Source: Planctomycetota bacterium (GTDB lineage Bacteria; Planctomycetota; Phycisphaerae; Tepidisphaerales; Tepidisphaeraceae). Taken from it: DNA of 37,858 nucleotides. The position numbers and the translations under genes were made by a program. This document shows positions 1-7,564 of this stretch, piece by piece; within the stretch, counting starts at the first letter, position 1, and every line of letters begins with the position of its first letter. Under the pieces are notes generated by a model. That model was not told where the DNA came from. It did not search any database and was given only the letters and a program-made list of their open reading frames with translations. Where the stretch lies: positions 1-37,858 of the forward strand of contig JBCDKH010000011.1 of assembly GCA_038746835.1 (NCBI GenBank), written 5' to 3'.

Positions 1-90
1 CAGCGTCAGGCCGAACGCCGCGATGACGCCGACGGCCAGAATCGTCTGGACGAGCGCTCGGCGGCCGAGTTTCGACGTCTCTTTGGGCAT
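1..90 (-). CDS. N-terminal 30 codons of an unknown exported or membrane protein (partial)
   Basis: Reading the minus strand from an ATG at 90 gives an open frame to the window edge. It starts MPKETSKLGRRALVQTILAV and continues with a hydrophobic run (GVIAAFGLTL). A basic N-terminus followed by a hydrophobic helix suggests a signal peptide or first membrane helix. The gene is divergent from the metal permease at 199, with about 108 nt between them. Function cannot be told from 30 residues; a link to metal transport is only positional. Confidence 0.55.
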   Translation of the reverse strand, partial: MPKETSKLGRRALVQTILAVGVIAAFGLTL

Positions 91-198
91 CGTTCGTTAG
101 ATCGACCCGCCAGCCACGCCGCCCGCGCGACGCCATCTCGGCCCCGCACTACCGGACGTTACGTCCAACGCTCTGATCGCGAGGTCGTACGGTGAGCT

Positions 199-1086
199 GT
201 GGCAGCAGGTGTGGCCGTCGAAACGCTCAGCTCCAGCGACTGGGCGCAGTGGATGGGCGCGTTGGCGGCGGGCGTGGCGTGCGGGGCCGTCTCGCCCTTG
301 GTCGTCCAGCGACGCTGGGCCTTTCTGGGCGAGGCAATCGGGCACAGCGGCTACGGCGGGGCGGGCGTGGTCTGGCTCTTGGCGGCATTGCTGCCGGGCG
401 TGGCGATCCTGCAGTCGGTCGAGGCGGCCATGGCCGGCGTGTTGCTGGCGGCGCTGGCGGTCGCCGTCGGCATCGGACTCGTCGGCGGCGGCGACAACGA
501 GCCCGACCGACACCATCGACAGCGACGCACCGACTTCGACGTCGTCGTCGGGCTCTTCCTCGTCGGCACACTCGCGCTCGGACTCCTCGCCAGTCGGCTG
601 TACGAGGTCCGGCTCGGCGCACGACCCGCGCGGGCCGACTCGCTGCTCTTCGGCGGCGGCGTCTCGACCGTCGGCATCACCGAGGCCGCACTCACACTCG
701 CCGTCGCGTTGGCCGTGGCAGTCGGGCTGCGGCTCTACCGACGCGAGGTGCTGGCGTGGTCGATCGACCCGACCAACGCTCGGCTCTCCGGACTGGCCGG
801 AAGCGGCACACGCCTGGCCGTCCTCGTCGCCGTCGCCGCCTCGGCCGCGCTGGCCGCAAGGCTGACCGGGGCGATCCTCGTAACCGCATTGCTCGTCCTC
901 CCCGGCGCGACAGCGACGCGCTGCGGCCGAACGCTGCGATCCGTATGGCTCATCAGCCTTGCCACATCCGCGGGTGCAGTTGCGTCGTCGGTCCTGCTCA
1001 AGGCATGGCTGCCACCGGGCCCGACGGTGGTCGTGGTCCTGATCGCTGCGTTTGGTGCGGGCGTGCTGGCAGGTCGTCGCTCGTGA
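199..1086 (+). CDS. ABC-3 family metal (Zn/Mn/Fe) transporter permease
   Basis: A 295-residue, almost entirely hydrophobic protein with about eight predicted membrane helices. This is the usual size and topology of ZnuB/MntB/TroC-type permeases that carry divalent metals across the inner membrane with an ATPase and a binding protein. Family-like features are an early segment around LGEAIGHSGYGGAG and a late run AILVTALLVLPGATA, which resembles the conserved 'llvaLLviPaatA' helix of ABC-3 permeases. The chosen start is GTG 199, because a TGA in the same frame lies at 193-195; GTG 211 is an alternative. A hydrophilic Asp/Arg-rich loop near residues 98-112 is unremarkable. No ATPase or binding protein is visible here; they may lie left of the window. 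Confidence 0.72.
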   Translation: MAAGVAVETLSSSDWAQWMGALAAGVACGAVSPLVVQRRWAFLGEAIGHSGYGGAGVVWLLAALLPGVAILQSVEAAMAGVLLAALAVAVGIGLVGGGDNEPDRHHRQRRTDFDVVVGLFLVGTLALGLLASRLYEVRLGARPARADSLLFGGGVSTVGITEAALTLAVALAVAVGLRLYRREVLAWSIDPTNARLSGLAGSGTRLAVLVAVAASAALAARLTGAILVTALLVLPGATATRCGRTLRSVWLISLATSAGAVASSVLLKAWLPPGPTVVVVLIAAFGAGVLAGRRS

Positions 1087-1144
1087 CGGTGCTCGTCGCA
1101 CTGCGCACAGCGACAACTGACGCCAATCTTGTCCCGTTCAGAGT

Positions 1145-1205
1145 GAGCCGCCCGCGTCAGCGGGCGCTTGCCGTGGGACCGATCGCTCGCTGACACGAGC
1201 GGCTT
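1145..1205. repeat. Two-hairpin (REPIN-like) inverted repeat
   Basis: Two hairpins face each other. The first is CGCCCGC-GTCA-GCGGGCG (1150-1167 region). The second, read on the minus strand, is CGCTCGT-GTCA-GCGAGCG. Both have a 7-bp stem and the same 4-nt loop. The differences between the copies are one compensated pair (C-G to T-A) and one change to a G-T wobble, inside otherwise shared flanks (AGCCGC...). The element lies downstream of the permease, in a gap with no gene. This is the layout of REP pairs; no RAYT transposase is in the window. Confidence 0.7.
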
Positions 1206-1329
1206 CCTTGATGCGTCGAGGTGTCGGTTTGAGCAGCGACCGTTGCTCGATAGAACGTGAAAACGCTTCGTTTTCCCGAGGAAAACGTCGTGCTGAAGCA
1301 CGACCTACGCGAAGGTGGCTTCGGACGGC

Positions 1330-1626
1330 TCAGTCATCGTCGTCGTAGTCATCATCCTCGTCGTCGTACTCATCGTCGTAGTCGTCGTCCTCTTCTTCGT
1401 CCTCGTCGTCGAAGTCATCCTCGTCTTCTTCGTCGTCGTAGTCGTCGTCTTCGTCATCGAGGTCGTCGTCATCCTCTTCCTCATCGAGCGTGAGGGCACT
1501 GGGCACCGGGCCTTCGACGATTTCCGGATAGATCGCGACGGGTTTGAGCTCGACGAGAATCGGACAGGCCGCCTCGTCGGCTTCGGGCGTGAGGTCGGCG
1601 GGCTCTCGGACGACAAGGTCGGACAC
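1330..1626 (-). CDS. Small protein with a long Asp/Glu-rich C-terminal tail
   Basis: A 98-residue protein. The first half (VSDLVVREPADLTPEADEAA onward) looks like an ordinary soluble segment with a short hydrophobic stretch (CPILVELKPVAIYPEIVEGP). From about residue 49 to the end it is almost only Asp and Glu, with single Tyr, Phe or Leu roughly every 5-8 residues. The start is GTG 1626, because AAGGAG sits 6 nt upstream; the longer reading frame to 1782 has no such site and runs towards the repeat at 1783. Net charge must be strongly negative. No family recognised. The tail could bind basic proteins or cations, or act as a nucleic-acid mimic; none of this is shown. The GAC/GAG-rich DNA is a low-complexity trinucleotide tract. 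Confidence 0.7.
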   Translation of the reverse strand: MSDLVVREPADLTPEADEAACPILVELKPVAIYPEIVEGPVPSALTLDEEEDDDDLDDEDDDYDDEEDEDDFDDEDEEEDDDYDDEYDDEDDDYDDDD

Positions 1627-1632
1627 GGGCGA

Positions 1633-1638
1633 CTCCTT
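1633..1638 (-). promoter_or_regulatory. Ribosome binding site AAGGAG of the acidic protein gene
   Basis: On the minus strand AAGGAG lies 6 nt before GTG 1626. It fixes the start well inside the longest open frame. Few genes in this window have such a clear site. Confidence 0.75.
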
Positions 1639-1782
1639 CGACTGGCAGAAGATCGGGAGAACGAACACCTTCCGCCTCGAACGGAAGACGTGCCGCGCGC
1701 GATTAGAACCACGCACGCGCAGAGGGTCAAGGGGCATCAAGTCGCACGACGATTTCGTTCCTGCAGAAGGAACGGATCGCAC

Positions 1783-1877
1783 CCGTCATCCTGAGCGAGC
1801 GCAGCGAGTCGAAGGACCTTGCTTGGTCCTCGACGCAGACACACTGCGAGGTCCCTCGGCTGCGCTCGGGATGACGG
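1783..1877. repeat. Imperfect palindromic intergenic repeat, about 95 bp
   Basis: The left arm begins CCGTCATCCTGAGCGAGCGC and ends GTCGAAGGACCT. The right arm begins AGGTCCCTCGG and ends GCTCGGGATGACGG. The arms are inverted copies, the left one with two small extra segments. The element fills most of the gap between the end of hrpB and the acidic protein gene. From general knowledge, similar GTCATCC-TGAGCGAGCG palindromes occur between genes in many unrelated bacteria and often give spurious ORFs. Function unknown. Confidence 0.75.
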
Positions 1878-1900
1878 AAGTGCGCTCGTTCGACTCGCTG

Positions 1901-4471
1901 CTACTTGCGTCGTTTGGCCCCACGCCGTGGGGTCGCCGTCATCGGGTCCTCGGGCCAATCGTGTTTGGGATACCGCGCGCGGAGGTCTTTGCGGACCTGC
2001 GGGTAGGTGTTTCTCCAAAAGCTGGCGAGGTCATCGGTCACCTGCTGAGTCCGCATGTTGGGGGCGAGCAGATGCAGCGTCACCGGCACCGCGCCGCCGC
2101 AAACCCGCGGCGTGGCGGCAAGGCCGAAGAGCTCCTGGATGCGGACAGCGAGAATTGGGCCGCGCACGTAGCCCGGCTCGGCTGACGTGTGGCCCCAGTC
2201 CAGCTTGATACGACTGCCCGACGGGACCACGAGCGCGTCGGGCACGTGCTTTTCGAAGACCTCCCGCCACGCGGACGAGGCGATTTCAGCACGTACCCAC
2301 TCGCGCACCAGATCACGCACCTTCGCCTCCGTCGGCTCGCCGAGCGACGCAGCAAGGCGACAGGCGTTCTCCACGTGCTCGTACTCCGGGAGGCCGCCAG
2401 GCAGCTGGTCTTCGGGCCAGAGGTGATGGGGCAGGTGGTTCTCAAGGAAACCCAGCCTGATGAAGACGTCGTCCGGCGACGTGTCGCCGTAGGCAAAGTT
2501 GAGCCCAGCATTATCATCGGGTGAGCACTTTTCGAGGAGCAACTTTGCCGCGTCCCACGGATCTTCGAACCTGCCTGTTTGCTGCTCATGCAGCACCAGG
2601 TCGCCAAAACGTGTGCGGCGAATGGCTTCGACTGCACGCTTTTGATCATTCCAATGGGCGATCGTTTCAACGACGACGTGCCGCGGCAGAAGCTCGTCGA
2701 GCCACTCGACCTCGATCGGCGAGACCAGCCGGGCCTCGGCCTGCTGGGCTTTGGCAAAGCTGCCACGGCGGGCGTCGAGCGCGAGGAACCAGTCGCCGCG
2801 CACGGCCGATGAGTCAGCCAGCGTCACGCCGCCACCGTTGACCAGCGTCGCGGTTTCAGGAGAGCGCCGTCGACAGACGCGGTCGGGGAAGGCGAGAAGG
2901 AGCAGTTTTTCGAGGGAACTGGTGGGGGCGACGGAATCCGGGCCTGGCGGCCCGGCGTCGTCATGAGCACCCCGACGCCGAAGCGCCAGCTTCGGATCCG
3001 GTCGTGCAGCACCTTTCGTCTGCCACAGCAGCACGTCCCGCGCGCGACGGACCATCTGCGTGACGACCGGGTTGAGCTTGCGAGCGTCAAACGCCGCGAT
3101 GAGATCAGCCATCGTCGCGGTCCTGCTGCCGGGCAGATCAGCGCCTTCTCCCAGAAGCGCCGCCGCCAGCGCCGCGTCGCTCGCCAGCTCCGGCGGGGCC
3201 AGAGCCAGCAAGGCGGCCGGGCGGGGTGGCAGGGGGATCGACTGCATCGCCTTACCGAGCCTGGTCAGCCGGCCGTCCTCGACTGCGCTGAGCCAGTCGA
3301 GCAGGGTCATCGCCGCGTCCAGGCGTTCGGGCTCGGGCGGCTCGAACCAGTCGAGCGTCTGCGGGTCGCCGCCCCATGCCAGCACCGACAGGGCCGCCCG
3401 CGACACGTCGGCCCGCCGAATCTCCGGCACGTCGAACGCCGGCAGCCGCTTGTGCGTCATCGCCGACCAGAGCCTGATGCACCGGCCCTCGGCCACGCGT
3501 CCGGCGCGACCCGCACGCTGCTCGGCCGAGGCCTGGCTGATCCGCTCGGTCGTCAGCGTCTCAACGCCGCGCGACGTGTCGAATCCGGCCCGGCGGACCT
3601 GCCCCGAGTCGACGACCACCCGCACGCGCGGCAGCGTCAGCGACGTCTCGGCGATGTTCGTCGCGCAGATCACCCGCGGCCGATCGCCGTCGCCGCGGAC
3701 CGCCTCGTCCTGCTCCTCCTTCGTCAGCGACCCGTGCAGCGGGAGGCAGTCGTAGCCGAACCGCCGACCGATCGGACGGATGGCCTCTAGTGTTGCTTCG
3801 ATTTCGCGAACGCCCGGAAGGAAGACGAGTACGTCGCCGGTATCGTTTTGTAGTAGAGGCTCAATTTTATTTGATATGCGATGCTGGATTGGTCGCGGAC
3901 TGTCGCCGGCATAATTGATGTTCACGGGGAACGTCCGACCCGGCACGTGGAGCACCTCCGGCTCGCCGAGATAGCCGGCGACCTGGTCGGCGTCGAGGGT
4001 CGCGCTCATCACGACGATCCGAAGATCATCACGAAGTTGCTGTGCCTCCTTCAGCATCGCCAGCGTGAGATCCGCGTCGAGGCTGCGCTCGTGGAACTCG
4101 TCGAGCACGACCACGGCGATCCCTTCCAGCAGCGGATCGGCCACTACGGTCCGGGCCAGAACGCCTTCGGTCACAATGCGGATCGGCGTGGTGGCCGTGA
4201 GGTGTTTCTCGAATCTCACCGCGTACCCAACAGTGTCGCCCAGACGCCAGCCGTTCTCGTCGGCGATGCGACTCGCAGCGAGCCTGGCGGCGACCCGGCG
4301 GGGCTGGAGCATGACACAATGACCGTGCGTCAAAAGGTCCGCCCGAAGCAGCGCCGGCGGGACGCGCGTCGTCTTGCCCGCGCCCGGCTCGGCGACCAGC
4401 ACGACGTCCCGCCCCGCGGCAAGCGCGGCTGTCAGCCGCGGCAGGTGCTCGTCGATCGGCAGCGGGGTCAC
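1901..4471 (-). CDS. hrpB: ATP-dependent RNA helicase HrpB (DEAH box)
   Basis: An 856-residue DEAH-family helicase, the normal HrpB length. Motif I is AEPGAGKTTRVPPALL (GAGKT at residues 30-34), motif II DEFHERSLDADL, motif III MSATLD, and motif VI QRAGRAGRVAEGRCIRL. The C-terminal half carries the HrpB-specific region. GTG 4471 is chosen because the family begins with LPIDEHLPRL just before motif I; the frame stays open to 4699, but the extra 76 residues are Arg-rich and unlike HrpB. HrpB proteins are cytoplasmic NTPases of poorly known role. A linker near residues 490-512 is longer than usual and is encoded by a two-hairpin repeat (2936-2997). The C-terminus is very basic (RRGAKRRK). Confidence 0.93.
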   Translation of the reverse strand: MTPLPIDEHLPRLTAALAAGRDVVLVAEPGAGKTTRVPPALLRADLLTHGHCVMLQPRRVAARLAASRIADENGWRLGDTVGYAVRFEKHLTATTPIRIVTEGVLARTVVADPLLEGIAVVVLDEFHERSLDADLTLAMLKEAQQLRDDLRIVVMSATLDADQVAGYLGEPEVLHVPGRTFPVNINYAGDSPRPIQHRISNKIEPLLQNDTGDVLVFLPGVREIEATLEAIRPIGRRFGYDCLPLHGSLTKEEQDEAVRGDGDRPRVICATNIAETSLTLPRVRVVVDSGQVRRAGFDTSRGVETLTTERISQASAEQRAGRAGRVAEGRCIRLWSAMTHKRLPAFDVPEIRRADVSRAALSVLAWGGDPQTLDWFEPPEPERLDAAMTLLDWLSAVEDGRLTRLGKAMQSIPLPPRPAALLALAPPELASDAALAAALLGEGADLPGSRTATMADLIAAFDARKLNPVVTQMVRRARDVLLWQTKGAARPDPKLALRRRGAHDDAGPPGPDSVAPTSSLEKLLLLAFPDRVCRRRSPETATLVNGGGVTLADSSAVRGDWFLALDARRGSFAKAQQAEARLVSPIEVEWLDELLPRHVVVETIAHWNDQKRAVEAIRRTRFGDLVLHEQQTGRFEDPWDAAKLLLEKCSPDDNAGLNFAYGDTSPDDVFIRLGFLENHLPHHLWPEDQLPGGLPEYEHVENACRLAASLGEPTEAKVRDLVREWVRAEIASSAWREVFEKHVPDALVVPSGSRIKLDWGHTSAEPGYVRGPILAVRIQELFGLAATPRVCGGAVPVTLHLLAPNMRTQQVTDDLASFWRNTYPQVRKDLRARYPKHDWPEDPMTATPRRGAKRRK
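2936..2997. repeat. Two-hairpin repeat inside the hrpB coding region
   Basis: Two 25-nt arms in inverted orientation are separated by 12 nt (2961-2972). Left hairpin: CCGGGCC-TGGC-GGCCCGG. Right hairpin, read on the minus strand: CCGAAGC-TGGC-GCTTCGG. Of 25 aligned positions 19 are identical, and all six differences form three compensated stem pairs. The flanks (ATCCG... and ...CGGCGTCG) are shared. The element stays in frame and encodes an Arg/Gly/Pro-rich linker (LALRRRGAHDDAGPPGPD). Related single hairpins lie at 13934 and 37017. Confidence 0.75.
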
Positions 4472-4950
4472 GGGTCCGAGGCTACGGATCGTGCACAAGC
4501 TGTCGCGCCGGCAGAACGTGCGGATTTTCCAGAGGCCGGTGCAAAACGTGTCGCGCCGCGCGCGTGGGGCGCTCGCGGCCTGAGTCGGATGTGGCCTTTG
4601 GACGATGTGAGATCTTGCTGACACGAGGGGGCGACGACCTTCGTCGGACCATCGCGACACCCGGCGCGCCCGCTCGCGCCAGGCCATCCACACGTGCACA
4701 AGCTGACAGGATGAGTTGAGAGCGTTTGACCAACAACGGCTTGCGGTGTCAAGATGAGATTCGATTCACCGTTATCGACAGACTCACTTCTGGGGACTGC
4801 CCTTTCCACTTCGTCAACCAGAGGTGATCCGGAATGGCCCACGTGGAGCGCGCGGTCGCCTGGCGGATCGGCGTGGGCACGGGGTGAGCGTTTCGCATAG
4901 AGTGCCGCTTCGATTCGTCCAGGCCGGCTAAGGCCGCTTAACTATCTGCC
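4472..4950. other. Divergent intergenic region between hrpB and dnaN
   Basis: A 479-nt region without a convincing gene. It holds a perfect 13-nt direct repeat CGTGCACAAGCTG (4490-4502 and 4693-4705) and a 10-nt repeat TGTCGCGCCG (4501-4510 and 4549-4558). Two weak matches to the DnaA box TTATCCACA are present: TTATCGACA at 4772-4780 (one mismatch) and CCATCCACA at 4684-4692 (two mismatches). It should contain the promoters of both flanking genes, but no clear -35/-10 pair was found. There is no AT-rich unwinding stretch, so an origin is not claimed. Confidence 0.45.
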
Positions 4951-6063
4951 ATGAAGGTCATCTGCAATCGCGGCGCGCTGCTCGAAGCCCTCGGAGTCGT
5001 CGGCCAGGCCGTGCCCGCTCGTACGCCCAAGCCGGTCCTCACGTGTGTCCGCCTCCAAGCCACCGACGATGCTTTGGTGTTGTCGGCTACGGACTTGGAG
5101 ATCGCCGTGCGTTTTACCAACACGCAGGTCCAGGTCGAGCAGACGGGGGAAGCCCTGCTTCCTGCGGACAAGCTGCGGGACATCGTTCGCGAGAGCGTCG
5201 ACGACACGCTCTCTGTCGAGCTCAAGGGCGAACAGGCGATCATCAAGGGTGGCGACAGCCGCTTTACCGTTTATACGCAAGCAGTTGCGGACTTCCCGCC
5301 CGTCGCCGAGTTCGAGGGCGAGCCGGACGTGATCGTCACGGGCTCGGTGCTGAAGGGCTTGATCCATCGCACCAGCTTCGCGGCAGCGCGGGAGGGCACG
5401 CGCTACGCCTTCAACGGCGTGCTCACCACGGTGCGTGACGGCCGGCTGGTCATGGTCGCCACCGACGGCCGCCGACTCGCTCAGGCGGTTGGCGATGCCG
5501 AGGTGAAGATGGCGGTCGAGGACCCGAAGAAGGCGCCCAAGTCGATCATCCCGACCAAGGCCCTGAACCTCGTGGACAAGCTGGTGGGCGATCCGGAAGA
5601 GCCGGTCAAGCTGCAAATCAAGGCCAATCAAGTGCTTGTTGGCACGAAGCACGCGACGCTCTCGACCACGCTCGTCGAGGGCCAGTTCCCGCCGTTCGAG
5701 GACGTCATCCCCAAGGACAACGACAAGGCGATGACGGCCGCGTGCGGCGACTTCATGTCGGCCGTCCGCCGTGCGAGCCTGCTCACCACCGAGGAGAGCA
5801 AGGGCGTTCGCATGCACTTCACCAGCGAGGGCCTCAAGCTCACCAGTCGCAGCCCGGAGGCGGGCGAGGCTGAGGTGAACTTCGCGTGCAAGTTCGACGG
5901 CGACGACGTGGAGATCGGCTTCAACCCGCAGTTCCTGGTCGACGGCCTGAAGGTCGTCCAGACCGACGAGGTTCGGTTCGAGCTCTCCGGCAGCAACCGG
6001 CCGGGCCTGCTGCTGGGTGGCGACGACTTCCTGTACGTGGTGATGCCGGTCAATTTGCAGTGA
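4951..6063 (+). CDS. dnaN: DNA polymerase III beta subunit (sliding clamp)
   Basis: A 370-residue protein of standard clamp length. It begins MKVICNRGALLEALGVVGQA and ends YVVMPVNLQ, which matches the conserved 'yvlMPm' C-terminus of the family. Family segments include TPKPVLTCVRLQ, LSATDLEIAV and RLVMVATDGRRLAQA. It forms the ring that tethers replicative polymerase to DNA. It is followed after 17 nt by a DUF721/DciA gene on the same strand, probably co-transcribed. In many bacteria dnaN lies beside dnaA, recF and gyrB. Here hrpB lies upstream and a membrane protein gene lies beyond dciA, so the usual cluster is reduced to the pair. Confidence 0.97.
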   Translation: MKVICNRGALLEALGVVGQAVPARTPKPVLTCVRLQATDDALVLSATDLEIAVRFTNTQVQVEQTGEALLPADKLRDIVRESVDDTLSVELKGEQAIIKGGDSRFTVYTQAVADFPPVAEFEGEPDVIVTGSVLKGLIHRTSFAAAREGTRYAFNGVLTTVRDGRLVMVATDGRRLAQAVGDAEVKMAVEDPKKAPKSIIPTKALNLVDKLVGDPEEPVKLQIKANQVLVGTKHATLSTTLVEGQFPPFEDVIPKDNDKAMTAACGDFMSAVRRASLLTTEESKGVRMHFTSEGLKLTSRSPEAGEAEVNFACKFDGDDVEIGFNPQFLVDGLKVVQTDEVRFELSGSNRPGLLLGGDDFLYVVMPVNLQ

Positions 6064-6080
6064 TTTTCCCGTAGAAACGC

Positions 6081-6461
6081 ATGGATCGCGACCTCGCCGA
6101 GCTTCGCCGACTCGACGCCGCCAAGCGCAACACCCGTGTCGAGGGCGAATCGCTTGGCATGGAAGCTGTGCAGCTGTTCCATCAGCAGGTCGAGAAGCGG
6201 CACACCAAGCTGGGCAAGGCCACCGAGGCGTGGGCGCGTGTCGTGCCCGAGTCGCTGCAGGAGCACGCGTGCATCGAGTCCTTGGTCCGAGGCCGGCTGA
6301 CGGTGCTGGTCGACACGGCCCCGCACCTGTTCCAGCTGCGGCAGCTGATGCTGGCTGGCCTGGAGGATCAGCTGCTGTTGGCGTGTCGCGGCGCGGGTGT
6401 GCGGAAGATCAGCCTGAAGCGCGGCCGGTGGTACGACGACGCGGGAAATGACTGTTTCTAA
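6081..6461 (+). CDS. dciA: DUF721 (DciA-like) replication protein
   Basis: A 126-residue protein with the DUF721 pattern. The central part is KATEAWARVVPESLQEHACI, followed by LVRGRLTVLVDTAPHLFQLR and a second half ending in GVRKISLKRG. These match the family's 'W..vvG..l..ht.p..l..g.L.v.v.s..w...l' signature. DciA proteins load or operate the replicative helicase DnaB in bacteria that lack DnaC/DnaI; assignment of that role here is by family. The N-terminal 45 residues are charged and helical. The gene starts 17 nt after dnaN, and replicative function fits that neighbour. It converges with the gene at 6480, 18 nt away, with no hairpin between. Confidence 0.8.
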   Translation: MDRDLAELRRLDAAKRNTRVEGESLGMEAVQLFHQQVEKRHTKLGKATEAWARVVPESLQEHACIESLVRGRLTVLVDTAPHLFQLRQLMLAGLEDQLLLACRGAGVRKISLKRGRWYDDAGNDCF

Positions 6462-6479
6462 GGGATATTTGAAGGGCTG

Positions 6480-7514
6480 CTATCGTGCCACGCGGAAGGC
6501 CGCGGCGTCGAGGTCACGCGCCTGCTCCGCGGCGGTGCGAAGGTTGCCGGTCGGCAAGTCTTCGGCCAGCTGCCTGACTGCTCGTTCCGCTGCATTGCGA
6601 TCGGGCGTGCGCGGTGCTCCGAAGCGCGACTTGCCCAGACGCAGGATCGCCTCGGTTCGCCACATCGGGTCGGCCTGGTCGCTGCGGGCGATGGCCAGGA
6701 CGTCGCCGAAGTGGGTCTCGGCCCGTGTGTCGGTCGCGACGTCGTTGTTGGCTGAACCGATCGCATCCCACAGCGGCAGGGTGGTTTCGGTGAGGTACGC
6801 CGACAACGCTGACGAGGCCGCGCGGAAGTCAGCGGCATTCGCATCACCGGCAGCCTGAGCCAGCGCCCCAAGTCCACTCAACCCGTCGGCCATGAGCTGC
6901 GTGCCAAAACGCCACTGCCGGTAGATCACCCGCTCCTCCGCGAGGTGGTGCCCGAGCGACAGCACGGCCTGGTAGATCGCGCGTGCACGCTCCGCGTCGT
7001 CGCCGTCGAAGTCCCTGGCCCGTGCTGCCCGGGTGGCAAAGACGGACGCCTGCTGCACCGCCGATCGGCCGAGGTTGTGCAGGTCGTCTAGCGGCTCGAT
7101 CGATCGGTCGTAGTTGATCGCCAGCTCCGGCTCGTCGGCCAGCACGGCATCGTCTGCACCGGTCGTCTCGATCAGCGCGTCGATGACGTCGGTCAGCCGC
7201 GTCTCCTCTTCGACGGCTGTGCTCGTCGCTCGGGCCAACCGCTCCGCTGTGCGTCGCGCATCGACGTCGCTGCGATACAGCTCCAACAGCCGGCGGTACG
7301 ACATGGCGGAGCCAGCGTCGTCCGGCACGACCTTGGTCACCGCCGGCGGAACCGACACGCTCGACCAGCGCGATGCGATTTGCCCCAGCGACGTGGGCGG
7401 CGTCACCGATCCACTGCCGGCCAGCGTCCAGGCGAGCGCGATCATCACGACGACGATGACGCCCGCCGTGATCCAGCCGTTGCGATTTCCCCAGGCCTCA
7501 GGAGGCATTGCCAT
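6480..7514 (-). CDS. Membrane-anchored protein of unknown function with helical repeats
   Basis: 344 residues, family not recognised. After a short N-terminus (MAMPPEAWGNRNGW) comes one membrane helix (ITAGVIVVVMIALAWTLAG, about residues 16-34). The rest looks soluble, rich in Ala, Arg, Asp and Glu. It is probably all-helical and could be a TPR-like solenoid, with segments such as RARAIYQAVLSLGHHLAEER and HFGDVLAIARSDQADPMWRT. The topology predicts an N-terminal anchor with a large periplasmic domain. ATG 7508 (third residue) is an equally possible start. It is divergent from pdxJ with about 50 nt between, and converges on dciA. Confidence 0.8.
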   Translation of the reverse strand: MAMPPEAWGNRNGWITAGVIVVVMIALAWTLAGSGSVTPPTSLGQIASRWSSVSVPPAVTKVVPDDAGSAMSYRRLLELYRSDVDARRTAERLARATSTAVEEETRLTDVIDALIETTGADDAVLADEPELAINYDRSIEPLDDLHNLGRSAVQQASVFATRAARARDFDGDDAERARAIYQAVLSLGHHLAEERVIYRQWRFGTQLMADGLSGLGALAQAAGDANAADFRAASSALSAYLTETTLPLWDAIGSANNDVATDTRAETHFGDVLAIARSDQADPMWRTEAILRLGKSRFGAPRTPDRNAAERAVRQLAEDLPTGNLRTAAEQARDLDAAAFRVAR

Positions 7515-7564
7515 GCCGGCACTCTACCGCGGGGCCATCGGTGTGACCGGCTAGCGTGCGGGTC

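Noticed and set aside
1257-1794. Plus-strand frames made of Arg/Ser or Val runs across the acidic gene
   Set aside because: They come from reading the GAC/GAG trinucleotide tract in other frames; the minus-strand frame has a ribosome site.
4684-4780. Possible replication origin upstream of dnaN
   Set aside because: Only two mismatched DnaA-box-like sites, no AT-rich unwinding stretch and no dnaA gene nearby.
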